Positions 9,125 to 17,440 are shown, counted from the first letter of the stretch. The stretch is DNA of 23,510 bases from JACCUZ01 sp038246575 (GCA_038246575.1 JBBRVU010000049.1:1-23510); one strand, 5' to 3'. Numbers and translations are program-made. The notes: generated by a model not told the origin, from the letters alone.

Positions 9125-10087
9125 TCAGGCCTTGCGCTTCTCGATCTCGGCGACCAGGGCCGGCAGCACGTTGTGCACGTCGCCGACGACGCCGAAGTCG
9201 GCGATCGCGAAGATCGGCGCCTTCGGATCCTTGTTGATCGCGACGATGGTGCGCGAGCCCTGCATGCCTGCGCGGTGCTGGATCGCCCCCGAGATGCCGC
9301 CGGCGAGGTAGAGCTGGGGGGCGACCGTCTTGCCGGTCTGGCCGATCTGGAAGTCGCGGCCGTACCACTCCAGGTCGGTGGCCGCCCGCGACGCGGCGGC
9401 GGCGCCGCCGAGGGAGTCGGCGACCCGCTCGACGAGCTGGAAGGCATCAGCCGAGCCCATGCCGCGACCGCCTGCCACGACGACCTTCGCGTCGGCGAGG
9501 TCCGGCCGTCCGGTGCTGGTCTTGGTCGTGCGGCTGGTCACCCGGGTGCCGCGGGCGGCGTCGGAGACCGCGACCTCGACCGGCTCGACAGCCGCGCTGG
9601 TGGGCGCCGCTTCGGCGGAGACTGCATTGGGGCGCACGGCGATGATCGGGGTCCCGCGCACGACCTGGCTCTGCGCCGACCAGGAACCGGAGAAGACCGA
9701 CTGCGTGACCAGCGGACCGCCGTCGCCCGGCTCGACGTCGGTCGCGTCGGTCACCAGCCCGGAGTCCAGGCGGACCGCTGCGCGGGCAGCCACCTCCTTG
9801 CCCTCGGAGCCGGAGGTGACGAGCACGGCGGCGGGGGTGGACTTCTCGACGACGGCAACCAGAGCGTCGACCTTGGGAGCCACGAGGTAGTCGTCGAGCT
9901 CGGGGGCGTCGACGACGTAGACCTTGGCGGCCCCGTGCTCGGCGAGCACCGCGGTCGTCGAGTCGTCGGCGGCACCGAAGACGAGCGCGGCGGGCTCACC
10001 GAGCCGGCGGGCGAGGGTGAGCAGCTCCAGCGTCGCCTTGCGGACGGCGCCGTCGGTGCGCTCGGCGAGGACGAGGACTTCGGCCAC
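9125..10087 (-). CDS. etfA: electron transfer flavoprotein alpha subunit
   Basis: FAD-binding alpha subunit of ETF (FixB family), 320 residues, the usual length. The N-terminal domain begins MAEVLVLAERTDG. The C-terminal FAD domain has GGRGMGS, then from residue 249 GQTGKTVAPQLYLAGGISGA, followed by QHRAGM, INKDPKAPIF and ADFGVVGD, all diagnostic for EtfA. The protein shuttles electrons from acyl-CoA dehydrogenases to a membrane acceptor, here plausibly the EtfD-like protein encoded immediately downstream. The GTG start at 10087 is supported by AAGGAG seven bases upstream and by the conserved N-terminus. It lies 81 bases after etfB. No bifurcating-type extension or ferredoxin domain is seen, so this looks like a conventional housekeeping-type ETF. 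Confidence 0.96.
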   Translation of the reverse strand: MAEVLVLAERTDGAVRKATLELLTLARRLGEPAALVFGAADDSTTAVLAEHGAAKVYVVDAPELDDYLVAPKVDALVAVVEKSTPAAVLVTSGSEGKEVAARAAVRLDSGLVTDATDVEPGDGGPLVTQSVFSGSWSAQSQVVRGTPIIAVRPNAVSAEAAPTSAAVEPVEVAVSDAARGTRVTSRTTKTSTGRPDLADAKVVVAGGRGMGSADAFQLVERVADSLGGAAAASRAATDLEWYGRDFQIGQTGKTVAPQLYLAGGISGAIQHRAGMQGSRTIVAINKDPKAPIFAIADFGVVGDVHNVLPALVAEIEKRKA

Positions 10088-10168
10088 GAGGTGCTCCTTG
10101 GAGTGGTGCGGGGAATCGGGCTGGTCGGGGTCTGCGAGAACGTCGCGTGGAACGTCGGGCTGGGCGGC

Positions 10169-10948
10169 TCAGAGCAGCTTGCGCGCCACCAGGAAGTCGG
10201 CGAGCTGGACGGCTGCGTCGCCCTCGTCGACGATGACGGTGCCGGCCTGCCGAGGCGGCAGCGGCGCCGCAGCGCGGACGGCGGTGGCCGCGGCAGCCGC
10301 GCCCACCCGTGCGGAGTCGACGTCGAGGTCGGCCAGCGACCAGGTAGTGATCGGCTTCTTCTTGCCGGCCATGATCGCCTTGAAGGACGGGTACCTGGCC
10401 GTGCCGGTCTGGTCGGTCACCGAGACCACCGCCGGGAGGGCAGCGGCCAGCTCCTCGGTGGCGGTTTCACCGTCGCGCCGCGCCGTGAGCTGGCCGTCGG
10501 ACACCTCGAGCGCTCCCGCGAGGGTGAGCTGGGGTACGCCGAGGCGCTCGGCGATCATCGCCGGCACCACCGACATCTCGGCATCCGTGGAGGCCATGCC
10601 GCACAGCACGAGGTCGAAGCCGATGCGCTGGATCGCGGAAGCGAGCACCAGCGAGGTCGACAACGCATCCGAGCCGTGCAGGGCATCGTCGCTGATGTGC
10701 ACGGCGTCGTCGCCGCCGATCGCCAGCGCCTTGCGCAGCCCGTCGACCGCCTTGGGCGGACCCATCGTCAAGTAGGTGACCGTCGCCGGGAGGCCCTTCT
10801 CGACCAGCGTCACCGCCTGCTCGACGGCGTACTCGTCGAGCTCGGACAGCCTCCCGTCGACGGCTGCTCGGTCGAGGGTGAAGTCGGCCGCATACCGCCA
10901 CTCGGCGGTGGGCTCGGGCACGTGCTTGACAGGTACGACGATCTTCAT
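10169..10948 (-). CDS. etfB: electron transfer flavoprotein beta subunit
   Basis: Beta subunit of ETF (FixA family), 259 residues, the usual size. Recognised by MKIVVPVKHVPEP at the start, the LDEYAVEQAV region, TMGPPKAVDGLRKALAIGGD, the HGSDALST segment and DLVLCGMASTDAE, which form the nucleotide-binding fold that holds AMP in ETFs. The ATG at 10948 has GGAG about seven bases upstream. It is the first gene of the minus-strand operon etfB-etfA-etfD-ACAD-megasynthase, and is divergent from the DUF664 gene across a 170-base gap that must hold the operon promoter. In most actinomycetes etfBA sits alone or with other genes; the tie to a megasynthase is the unusual part. Confidence 0.96.
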   Translation of the reverse strand: MKIVVPVKHVPEPTAEWRYAADFTLDRAAVDGRLSELDEYAVEQAVTLVEKGLPATVTYLTMGPPKAVDGLRKALAIGGDDAVHISDDALHGSDALSTSLVLASAIQRIGFDLVLCGMASTDAEMSVVPAMIAERLGVPQLTLAGALEVSDGQLTARRDGETATEELAAALPAVVSVTDQTGTARYPSFKAIMAGKKKPITTWSLADLDVDSARVGAAAAATAVRAAAPLPPRQAGTVIVDEGDAAVQLADFLVARKLL

Positions 10949-11019
10949 GGGCTGCTCCGAGTGTCAGCTGTCCGGGGGCGCTTGTCAGACGCTAGGCGGA
11001 CCGGGTGTCCCGGCGACAG

Positions 11020-11033
11020 GGGCCCTAGGACCC
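11020..11033. promoter_or_regulatory. 14-bp near-palindrome in the etfB / DUF664 divergent gap
   Basis: GGGCCCTAGGACCC is a 14-base inverted repeat with one mismatched pair, centred about 80 bases upstream of the etfB ATG and about 93 upstream of the DUF664 start. Its place between divergent genes suits an operator, for example for a TetR-type lipid regulator. No regulator gene is adjacent and no clear -35/-10 pair could be assigned, so it may be chance in GC-rich DNA. Confidence 0.25.
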
Positions 11034-11118
11034 TCCTCGGTCCAACTCGAGACCTTCGACTGTTACCGACTGGTAGCCCCTGGAGCCTACGGGAGGTTCG
11101 ACCTCACAGTGGACCACC

Positions 11119-11628
11119 ATGAGTCTTCCGTTCCCCGAACCGACGGCGGCCATCCCCTCCCGTGCCGAGGTCCTCCTCGGCTACCTCGACTACTTCCGCT
11201 CGGTCGTGCTCGGCAAGCTCGACGGGCTGCCCGAGGACGACCTGCGCAGCAGCCGGCTGCCGTCGGGTTGGGCACCGATCGAGCTGCTCAAGCACGTCAC
11301 GTACGTGGAGCGGCGTTGGCTCGAGTGGGGCTTCGCCGGCCGCGACGTGGCCGATCCCTGGGGCGACCGGCGGGCAGACCGCTGGTACGTCGGCCGGCAG
11401 GAGTCGCTGGAGGCACTCGTGAACGAGCTCCACGCGCAGGCGGCGCGCAGCCGCGCCGTCGTCGAGGCGCACGGCCTCGCCGAGAGGGGACAGCCGGGGC
11501 CGCGGTGGGACGGCGCCGAGCCGGCCACGCTCGAGCGGGTCCTGCTCCACCTGGTGCAGGAGTACGCCCGCCACTCCGGGCACCTCGACGTCGTGCGCGA
11601 GCTGATCGACGGGGCGGTCGGCGAGTAG
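11119..11628 (+). CDS. DinB/DUF664 family protein (169 aa)
   Basis: Predicted four-helix-bundle protein of the DinB/DUF664 group, whose members bind a divalent metal; some relatives are thiol-dependent S-transferases (mycothiol or bacillithiol). The function of this one is unknown. Visible marks are WAPIELLKHVTYVERRW, with His59 as a likely metal ligand, and EYARHSGHLDVVREL near the C-terminus, with His152 and His155 as the other candidates. Length is typical. The start ATG at 11119 has only a weak ribosome site; a GGGAGG block lies about 24 bases upstream, too far to be a normal Shine-Dalgarno. It is transcribed divergently from the etf operon and 75 bases ahead of the broken gluconate permease, with no functional link evident. 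Confidence 0.82.
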   Translation: MSLPFPEPTAAIPSRAEVLLGYLDYFRSVVLGKLDGLPEDDLRSSRLPSGWAPIELLKHVTYVERRWLEWGFAGRDVADPWGDRRADRWYVGRQESLEALVNELHAQAARSRAVVEAHGLAERGQPGPRWDGAEPATLERVLLHLVQEYARHSGHLDVVRELIDGAVGE

Positions 11629-11703
11629 GGCGCGCCAGCGCGGGTTGGCGCAGGTCGGGCCGGGGAAGGGCGGTCTCACACGCCGACCGGGAAGGGGACC
11701 GCC

Positions 11704-12650
11704 ATGACCGCTCTGGCGACGCGGGACGCCGTCACCCCGCACGCCGGCAGCACCCAGTTGGTGATCGCCGTCCTGGTGGGCATCGCGGTGCTGGTGGTGC
11801 TCATTACCCGGTACAAGCTGCATCCGTTCCTCAGCCTGACCATCGGCTCGCTCCTCGTCGGGACCATCGCCAACCTGCCGATGGCCGACACCATCGTCGG
11901 CCGCGCCGGCCCGCGCATGCTGCCGTGGTCGATGGCTCTGGTCCGCGCGCTCATCGGACTGCCGATGTTCTTCGAGATCGGCCTGGTGCTCCTCATGCCG
12001 GTGATCCTGCTGGTGTCGATCCGCTCGGGCCTGTCGCTGATGCGGGTCGCGATCCCGGCGCGGGCCGGCTTGTCGATCATGCACGGGCTGGTGCCGCCGC
12101 ACCCCGGCCCGCTCGTGGCCATCTCCGCGTTGAAGGCGGACCTGGGGGTCACGCTGGCCTTCGGGGTCCTCGTCGCCGTCCGGACAGTGATCATCGGCGG
12201 TCCGCTGTTCTCGCGGTTCGCCGACCGCTGGGTCCACGTTGAGACACCGACGATGTTCGTGACCGAGCGGGAGCAAGAGTTCGCCGGCGTCGGCGCCCGG
12301 GCCGGCGAGACCGCGACGCAGTCCGGCGGTCGCGGCCCGTCGGCGGCCGTGGGCGACAGCCCGGCGGAGACACCCGCCGAGGGCCCGACCGGCGACCGTC
12401 GCGACCAACACCGCTGCCGGCGCGCTCACCCCGCTGACGTCGGGCTTACGAGCGGGAGACGTCGCTGCTCGTGCTGGCCGTCGGCGCCGGATCGCTGTTC
12501 TTCTCTCACGTCAACGACGCGGGCTTCTGGCTGGTGAAGGAGTACTTCGGCATGACCGTGGGGCAGACCATCAAGTCCTGGTCGATCATGGAGACGGTGA
12601 TCTCCGTCTGTGGGCTGGCCGGGGTGCTCCTGCTGTCCCTGGTCGTGTGA
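11704..12650 (+). pseudogene. decayed gluconate:H+ symporter (GntP/GntT family)
   Basis: Remnant of a gluconate permease that normally has about 440-460 residues and 12 or more membrane segments. The first frame (from ATG 11704, with GGAAGGGG upstream) gives the GntP N-terminus, then jumps from PMADTIV straight to GRAGPRMLPW, lacking about 45 residues present in the family. It continues through GLPMFFEIGLVLLMPV and HGLVPPHPGP to about residue 190, then degenerates into Ala/Gly/Pro-rich non-homologous sequence. A second frame near 12392 encodes ATVATNTAAGALTPL, a typical inner GntP motif. A third frame from about 12453 encodes SLFFSHVNDAGFWLVKEYFG and the normal C-terminus, ending in TGA at 12648-12650. 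About 200 central residues are missing. It lies 10 bases before the intact gluconokinase, the usual gntP-gntK pairing. Loss of transport is an inference from these lesions. Confidence 0.88.
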
Positions 12651-12660
12651 GGCCGCGCCG

Positions 12661-14193
12661 GTGAGCGAGCGGGGCGTCGTGCTCGGCGTCGACCTGGGGA
12701 CGACGAGCACGAAGACGGTCGCCTTCGACGTGAGCGGGCGCGCGCTGGCCGACCACGCAGTGCCGTACCCGTTGCACGAACCCGCGGCGGGATTCGCCGA
12801 GCAGGACCCCGACGAGATCCTCACGGCCGTCGGCACGACGGTCGCGGCGGTGGTCGAGCAGCTGGGAGAGCAGGGCGGCGTACGGATCGCCGGCCTGTCG
12901 TTCAGCTCGGCGATGCACAGCCTGCTCGGACTCGACGCCGACGGCCGCCCGCTGACCCGCGTCGTGACATGGGCCGACTCGCGGGCCAGCGCACAGGCCG
13001 AACGCATCCGCGCGTCCGCCGGCGGGCTCGCTCTGCACCGGCGCACCGGCACCCCCGTGCACCCGATGTCGCCGCTGACCAAGCTGGTGTGGTTCCACGA
13101 GCAGGAGCCCAAGCTGTTCGAGAGCGTCGCCAGCTGGGTGGGCATCAAGGACTACGTCCTGCTGCGGCTGTGCGATGCGTTGGTCACCGACCATTCCCTC
13201 GCCTCGGGGTCGGGGCTCATGGACATCTCAGCGCTGGCCTGGGACACGCAGGCGCTGCAGCTGGCCGGCATCACCGCCGAACAGCTGCCGGAGTTGGTGC
13301 CCACCACGACCGTGCTGCCGGGCCTGTCGGCGTCGGCCGCCGAGGCGACCGGGCTGCCGGCCGGAACCTCCGTCGTCGTCGGCGCCGGCGACGGCCCGCT
13401 CGCCAACCTCGGGCTCGGCGCAGTCGGCCAGGGCGTCTGCGCCTGCTCGATCGGGACGAGCGGCGCGGTCCGCGTCATGGTCGACAAACCGTCGGTCGAC
13501 CCGCTCGGCGGCGTGTTCTGCTATGCCCTCACCGAGGACCGCTGGGCCGTCGGTGGGGCGATCAACAACGGCGGCCTCGTGCTCGGTTGGGCCGGTGACG
13601 CGCTCGCCCCCGACCTCGGCGCGGACAGCGAGGCCGCGCTGCTCGACCTCGCCGCGGACGTGCCGGCCGGCTCCGGCGGGCTGGTCATGCTGCCCTACCT
13701 GCTCAGCGAGCGGGCCCCACACTGGAGCTCGCTTCCCCGCGGCGCGTACGTCGGCCTCACCCGGGAGCACCGACGCGAGCACCTCGTCCGCGCCGCGCTC
13801 GAGGGGGTCTGCCAGCAGCTCGGGCTCGTCCTGGAGGCGGTGCGGGCCGCCGGCAACGAGATCCGGGAGATGCGAGCAACCGGCGGCTTCGCCCGGTCGC
13901 CGCTGTGGAAGCAGATGTTGGCCGACGTGATCGGCATGCCGATCGGATTCCCGGCCGGGCACGAGGGGTCCAGCTTCGGCGCCGCGCTGCTCGGCATGCA
14001 GGCGCTGGGGCTCATCGCGTCCGTCGACGTGGCGGCCGAGCTGGTGACCATCGACGAGGTGTTGACGCCGGATCCGTCGGCGGCGGCCACGTACGCCGCC
14101 CTGCGGCCGGTGATGTCTGAGCTCTACTCCGCCCTCGTACCGACGTTCACCACGCTGCGCCGGCTGGCGCCGAGCCTGCTGCTCGAGCCCTGA
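12661..14193 (+). CDS. gntK: gluconokinase, FGGY family (510 aa)
   Basis: ATP-dependent phosphorylation of D-gluconate to 6-phosphogluconate, feeding the pentose phosphate or Entner-Doudoroff route. FGGY-kinase marks are the N-terminal phosphate loop VDLGTTSTKTVAFD, then FSSAMHSLLGLD, TWADSRA and GTPVHPMSPLTKL, which is typical of gluconokinases rather than xylulokinases or glycerol kinases. The presumed catalytic Asp is 244 in GAGDGPLANLG, and the C-terminal adenosine motif is ATGGFARSPLWKQMLAD. The start is taken as GTG 12661 because homology begins there (SERGVVLGVDLG); an in-frame ATG at 12610 lies inside the permease remnant. It follows that remnant by 10 bases. The reading frame is intact and complete. 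With the adjacent permease broken, its gluconate must come from another transporter or from metabolism. Confidence 0.92.
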   Translation: MSERGVVLGVDLGTTSTKTVAFDVSGRALADHAVPYPLHEPAAGFAEQDPDEILTAVGTTVAAVVEQLGEQGGVRIAGLSFSSAMHSLLGLDADGRPLTRVVTWADSRASAQAERIRASAGGLALHRRTGTPVHPMSPLTKLVWFHEQEPKLFESVASWVGIKDYVLLRLCDALVTDHSLASGSGLMDISALAWDTQALQLAGITAEQLPELVPTTTVLPGLSASAAEATGLPAGTSVVVGAGDGPLANLGLGAVGQGVCACSIGTSGAVRVMVDKPSVDPLGGVFCYALTEDRWAVGGAINNGGLVLGWAGDALAPDLGADSEAALLDLAADVPAGSGGLVMLPYLLSERAPHWSSLPRGAYVGLTREHRREHLVRAALEGVCQQLGLVLEAVRAAGNEIREMRATGGFARSPLWKQMLADVIGMPIGFPAGHEGSSFGAALLGMQALGLIASVDVAAELVTIDEVLTPDPSAAATYAALRPVMSELYSALVPTFTTLRRLAPSLLLEP

Positions 14194-14223
14194 GCGATGC
14201 GCGACCGGCTCGGCTATTAGCCA

Positions 14224-14257
14224 CCGGCCGGGATGGGCGCCGGCGCAGCCCGGCCGG
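14224..14257 (+). terminator. GC-rich hairpin after gluconokinase
   Basis: CCGGCCGGG (14224-14232) and CCCGGCCGG (14249-14257) form a perfect 9-base-pair stem with a 16-base loop, about 30 bases after the gntK stop. There is no T tract, which is common for actinomycete terminators. The position fits transcription termination; function is inferred. Confidence 0.4.
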
Positions 14258-14287
14258 GCGCCTAGCCATGCTCGCCGCGTCCGATCC

Positions 14288-14425
14288 GATCGGTCTGCCG
14301 ATGAACTCGACGATCAGCGGCCAGTGATGTTCCGGGGCGTCCATCCCCGCGAAGTGGCCAGCACCTTCGATGACCTCGAGCTGCCCGATATGTTCCGGCA
14401 GCGCGCCGACGATCCCGGACTCATC
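14288..14425 (-). pseudogene. alpha/beta-hydrolase C-terminal remnant
   Basis: About 46 codons on the minus strand read GALPEHIGQLEVIEGAGHFA, then MDAPEHHWPLIVEFIGRP. This matches the last strand-helix part of alpha/beta hydrolases, where GAGHF supplies the catalytic His and the segment after it forms the final helix. No nucleophile elbow, oxyanion segment or upstream hydrolase sequence is found in any frame to the right, and no stop follows at the normal end of the family. It is therefore a fragment left by deletion, at the edge of the scarred zone. Confidence 0.5.
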
Positions 14426-14890
14426 GCACTTTGACCGGGCAGCGTGGTGGTCGTCGCTGAGCTGAGACTCGCCGGTGTTGACGGGTGCAGGCCCAGTCAA
14501 GTGCGCAGAGCCCCCTTGGCCACGGCGGATCTGGCGACCTACCACGCGGCCGCGTCGACCCGACCGGCCACCCACCGCCTTCGGACGTCAAGCCGCCGCC
14601 GCTCCCGCCACCGCTCGACCCGGACACGATCCAGCAGATCCAGATGCTGAACGAGGCTGTTCCCCTCTACGGCTTCGCCGCCGACCTACCTCCGCAAGAG
14701 CCGCTCGAACCGAACGATCCTCGTTGGGACGTCACCGTGCCGTCGACCGTCGTTCCCGGCGTCCACCACGTCCTCCGCTTGGACGTCGGTGAGCAGGACA
14801 GGCCCAACAACGGGTTCGTCGACGGTCTCCCTCCGGTTGGGTCACGCCCGGCACTCAGCGCGCGGTCACGGCGTACGAGCTCTCGCCAGG
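14426..14890. other. unassigned stretch with one weak open frame
   Basis: No recognisable gene. On the plus strand a frame from ATG 14485 stays open to 14967. Its middle part (about 14590-14850) is protein-like and proline-rich, including LDPDTIQQIQMLNEAVPLYG and NDPRWDVTVPSTVVPG, with a fair share of G/C third bases. The tail overlaps the end of the flavoenzyme gene on the other strand and turns Arg/Pro/Ser-rich, typical of non-coding read-through. It may be the remains of a short gene; I do not recognise a family. Confidence 0.3.
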
Positions 14891-16849
14891 CTAGATGGCA
14901 CGTGCGACGTCGGCGGCCTCCTGTATCGCCTCCAAGGCGGAGCGCGCCTGTTCCGCGTCGCCGATGACATGGACCTCGGACACGGTGTTTCCGATCTTGT
15001 CGGACAGCAATTCGTAGGGACTGACACCGATGGCGACGATGAAGTGATCGCCGCTGATGGTGCGCTCCTGGCCCTTCGCGTCCTCGACGACGAGAGCATC
15101 GTCCAGGATCTCCTTTACCATGGTGGAGGTAAGGACATCGATGCCCAGCTCCCGGAAGTCGTGCATGGTCAGGGTGCGTATCTCGACAACCATCTCGGAG
15201 CCGAAGTGGTCCAGCATCTCGACGATGGTGATAGTGGTGCGCTCGATCATCGGGTTGTCACCGAGGTTGGCCAGGCACTCGGCAACCTCGCAGCCCACGA
15301 GCCCCCCACCGATCACCACGATGTTGCCGGTGGGCTGCACCAAACGGCCGGCCAGAATGTCGTCGGCCAGATACACATTGCCCCGGGACACGCCCGGAAT
15401 GGGCGGCCTCACGGGCTCGCTACCAGTGGCGAGAATCACGACGTCCGGCGCGACTTCGGCTACCAGCTCCGGCGTAACCTCGCTGTTCAGATGGATCACA
15501 CCACCGGCTTTCTCGACCTGTACCACGAGGTAGTGGATCAGCTTGCCCAGCTCGTGCTTGCGCGGTGCGATGGCGGCTAGATTAAACTGTCCACCGACTT
15601 TCGGCTCCCGTTCGTAGAGATGAACCTCGTGTCCCCGAAGTGCGGCGACCCGTGCTGCCTCCAATCCGCCCGGTCCGCCACCCACCACCATTACTCTCTT
15701 CGGCTCGGCAACCGCTTCTATCGCCATCTCCGCTTCTTTGCCCACTGCGGGATTGACCAGGCAGGTCATGGGAGTGTGAGGCTTGCGGCCGATACAGCCC
15801 TGACCGCAGCCGATGCACGGTGCGATGTCCTCGAATCGACCCTCCCGGGCCTTGTTGGGCAGCTCGGGATCCGTGATGAGCGCTCGCCCCATCACCACCA
15901 TGTCGGCCTCCCCGTTTCGCAACACGTCTTCGGCGAAACGGGCGTCGTTGATCCGTCCGACGACCATCACGGGCACATCCACGACCTTTTTGATCCCCGC
16001 GGACAGCGCGACATTGCTTCCCAGCGGGCTACCGGTCGGCGGCATCACGCGCCACGAGGTGTGGGGATAGACGCCGGCAGAGACGTGGAAAGCAGTCACC
16101 CCGGCATCAGCCAGAATGGGCACGATGAACTGGGTTTCGCGCAGCGTGCGCCCACCCGGCATGTATTCATCACCGGAGATCCGCATGACGATGGGAAAGT
16201 CCTCTCCGGCGCGCTGTCGAATGCTCGCGATCACCTCCAGAGCGAGCTGCGATCGCGCTTCGATGGAGCCGCCATAACGGTCCGAGCGGCGATTGCGCAG
16301 ACCGGAGAGGAACGAGCCCACCAGCATGTAGCTGTGAGCTGCATGCAGCTCCACCCCGTCGAAGCCGGCCTCGCGCGCCCTCCGTGCGGCCTCTCCGAAC
16401 TCCACCACGACCGCTTGGATGTCCTCGATGCTCATCTCCTGACACATCTTCTTGGTGGTATGACACATCACTGGGGACGGACCCTTGGTATCGGTTCCGT
16501 AGAAGTAGGGGGCCAGGGATTCCGGGCCGGGGTGAGCCATCTGAGGAATGATCTTGGCGCCGTGTTCGTGTACCGCCTGGGTGAAGTCCTTCGGGCTGGG
16601 GAGGAACTTGTCGTGGGAAAGCCCGATGGTCCGAGGCATATAGGGCTCGAGTTCGGAGACCGTGCACATCTCGAGGGTGATCAAACCGACGCCGCCCCTG
16701 GCCCGCGCGACGTGGTAATCGCGCAGTCGATCCGACACCGTGCCGTCCTGGCTGCCGTAGTCGGTGTGCATCGGCGACATGACAATGCGGTTCTTCACCT
16801 CCATGGAGCCGATCTGGATCGGACTGAACAATCTCGATAGCTCGGTCAT
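14891..16849 (-). CDS. old yellow enzyme / 2,4-dienoyl-CoA reductase-type FMN-FeS-FAD oxidoreductase (652 aa)
   Basis: NAD(P)H-dependent reduction of an activated C=C bond (FadH, 2-enoate reductase and BaiCD/BaiH group). An N-terminal OYE TIM barrel begins MTELSRLFSPIQIGSMEVKN, with GVELHAAHSYMLVGSFLS and DRYGGSIEAR; a later GADMVVMGRALI-like segment (EADMVVMGRALITDPEL) closes the barrel. A 4Fe-4S site follows at Cys345, 348, 352 and 363 (spacing 2-3-10). The C-terminal part has two dinucleotide folds, VVGGGPGGLEAARVAALRG and VVIGGGLVGCEVAECLA. Length is normal and the end is complete. ATG 16849 has GGAGGAAA seven bases upstream, so a longer open frame to the right was rejected. Codons such as AGA, CTA, TTG, AGT and ATT are more frequent than in neighbouring genes. 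Together with flanking mobile remnants this suggests transfer. The substrate cannot be named. Confidence 0.9.
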   Translation of the reverse strand: MTELSRLFSPIQIGSMEVKNRIVMSPMHTDYGSQDGTVSDRLRDYHVARARGGVGLITLEMCTVSELEPYMPRTIGLSHDKFLPSPKDFTQAVHEHGAKIIPQMAHPGPESLAPYFYGTDTKGPSPVMCHTTKKMCQEMSIEDIQAVVVEFGEAARRAREAGFDGVELHAAHSYMLVGSFLSGLRNRRSDRYGGSIEARSQLALEVIASIRQRAGEDFPIVMRISGDEYMPGGRTLRETQFIVPILADAGVTAFHVSAGVYPHTSWRVMPPTGSPLGSNVALSAGIKKVVDVPVMVVGRINDARFAEDVLRNGEADMVVMGRALITDPELPNKAREGRFEDIAPCIGCGQGCIGRKPHTPMTCLVNPAVGKEAEMAIEAVAEPKRVMVVGGGPGGLEAARVAALRGHEVHLYEREPKVGGQFNLAAIAPRKHELGKLIHYLVVQVEKAGGVIHLNSEVTPELVAEVAPDVVILATGSEPVRPPIPGVSRGNVYLADDILAGRLVQPTGNIVVIGGGLVGCEVAECLANLGDNPMIERTTITIVEMLDHFGSEMVVEIRTLTMHDFRELGIDVLTSTMVKEILDDALVVEDAKGQERTISGDHFIVAIGVSPYELLSDKIGNTVSEVHVIGDAEQARSALEAIQEAADVARAI

Positions 16850-17059
16850 GGGATTTCCTCCGCTGTCGGGAGCTGCATCTCGGCACTCCTGATGGATAGG
16901 GTATCGCGCTGCCTGCCAGGGGCCGTAGAGGCTCCGGGGTGAGGGGCGGCTGTAGGCGGTCGCGCAGCGCACCATCCTTGTTGTGAGCATCGTGTCGATG
17001 CTTGCTGTTGGGACTCGGCGGGAGCCGAGGTGACGGCTTGGTCCGGTCGCCCTGCGAGG

Positions 17060-17275
17060 GCCTGCGCCCAGCAGGTGCGCACGATCTACCACGCCGTCAC
17101 GACGGAGGGCGGCAAGGCGCTGGCCGAGGGGCTGGTCGACTCCCTGCCCAGCTGCCCGATCAGTGAGGTCGCCCGGCTCGGCCGCACACTGCGCTCCTGG
17201 CGGGGCGAGCGGCTGGCCTACTTCGACACCGGCGGCGCCTCGAACGGACCCACCGAGGCCCTGAACCTGATCATC
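17060..17275 (+). mobile_element. ISL3-family transposase C-terminal remnant
   Basis: About 72 codons match the end of the ISL3 DDE transposase: QQVRTIYHAV, then LPSCPISEVARLGRTLRSWR and AYFDTGGASNGPTEALNLII, where the SNGPTEA block is the conserved region carrying the last acidic catalytic residue. Both the start and the final helical part of the protein are absent, and the frame runs on into unrelated sequence after 17275. No terminal inverted repeats were found. It is a dead fragment just upstream of the flavoenzyme gene. Confidence 0.75.
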
Positions 17276-17440
17276 GCAGCCACCGTCCGCGCATCGCTGC
17301 GTAGAGGCGGTATACCGGGCGCAAGTAGCGGCGATCTTCGAGCAGCCAACGAAGCAGCCAAGCGAAGGAGGCGGCAAGACGGCGAAGCCCTGCAGCGAAA
17401 GGCATGCACAGGGATCGCCCCACGACTGGCGCACCGTGAC
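17276..17440. other. unassigned sequence between the ISL3 and integrase remnants
   Basis: No gene, RNA or repeat recognised. The open frames here read as Arg/Ser/Ala-rich extensions of the flanking fragments in the wrong frames. It is probably filler joined by recombination between mobile-element remnants. Confidence 0.4.

Noticed and set aside
8645..11122. 825-codon plus-strand open frame opposite the etf genes
   Set aside because: Overlaps three well-recognised minus-strand genes and has biased composition with no recognisable domain.
11104..12429. Minus-strand open frame opposite DUF664 and the permease remnant
   Set aside because: Arg/His/Gln-rich antisense frame; the plus strand carries clear homology to known families.
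12610..12660. ATG at 12610 as the gluconokinase start
   Set aside because: It lies inside the preserved end of the permease remnant and adds residues (Trp/Cys/Pro-rich) unlike any kinase N-terminus; GTG 12661 fits the family start.
16850..17434. Upstream extension of the flavoenzyme reading frame
   Set aside because: The frame is open but overlaps the ISL3 fragment on the other strand; homology and the GGAGG site both place the start at 16849.
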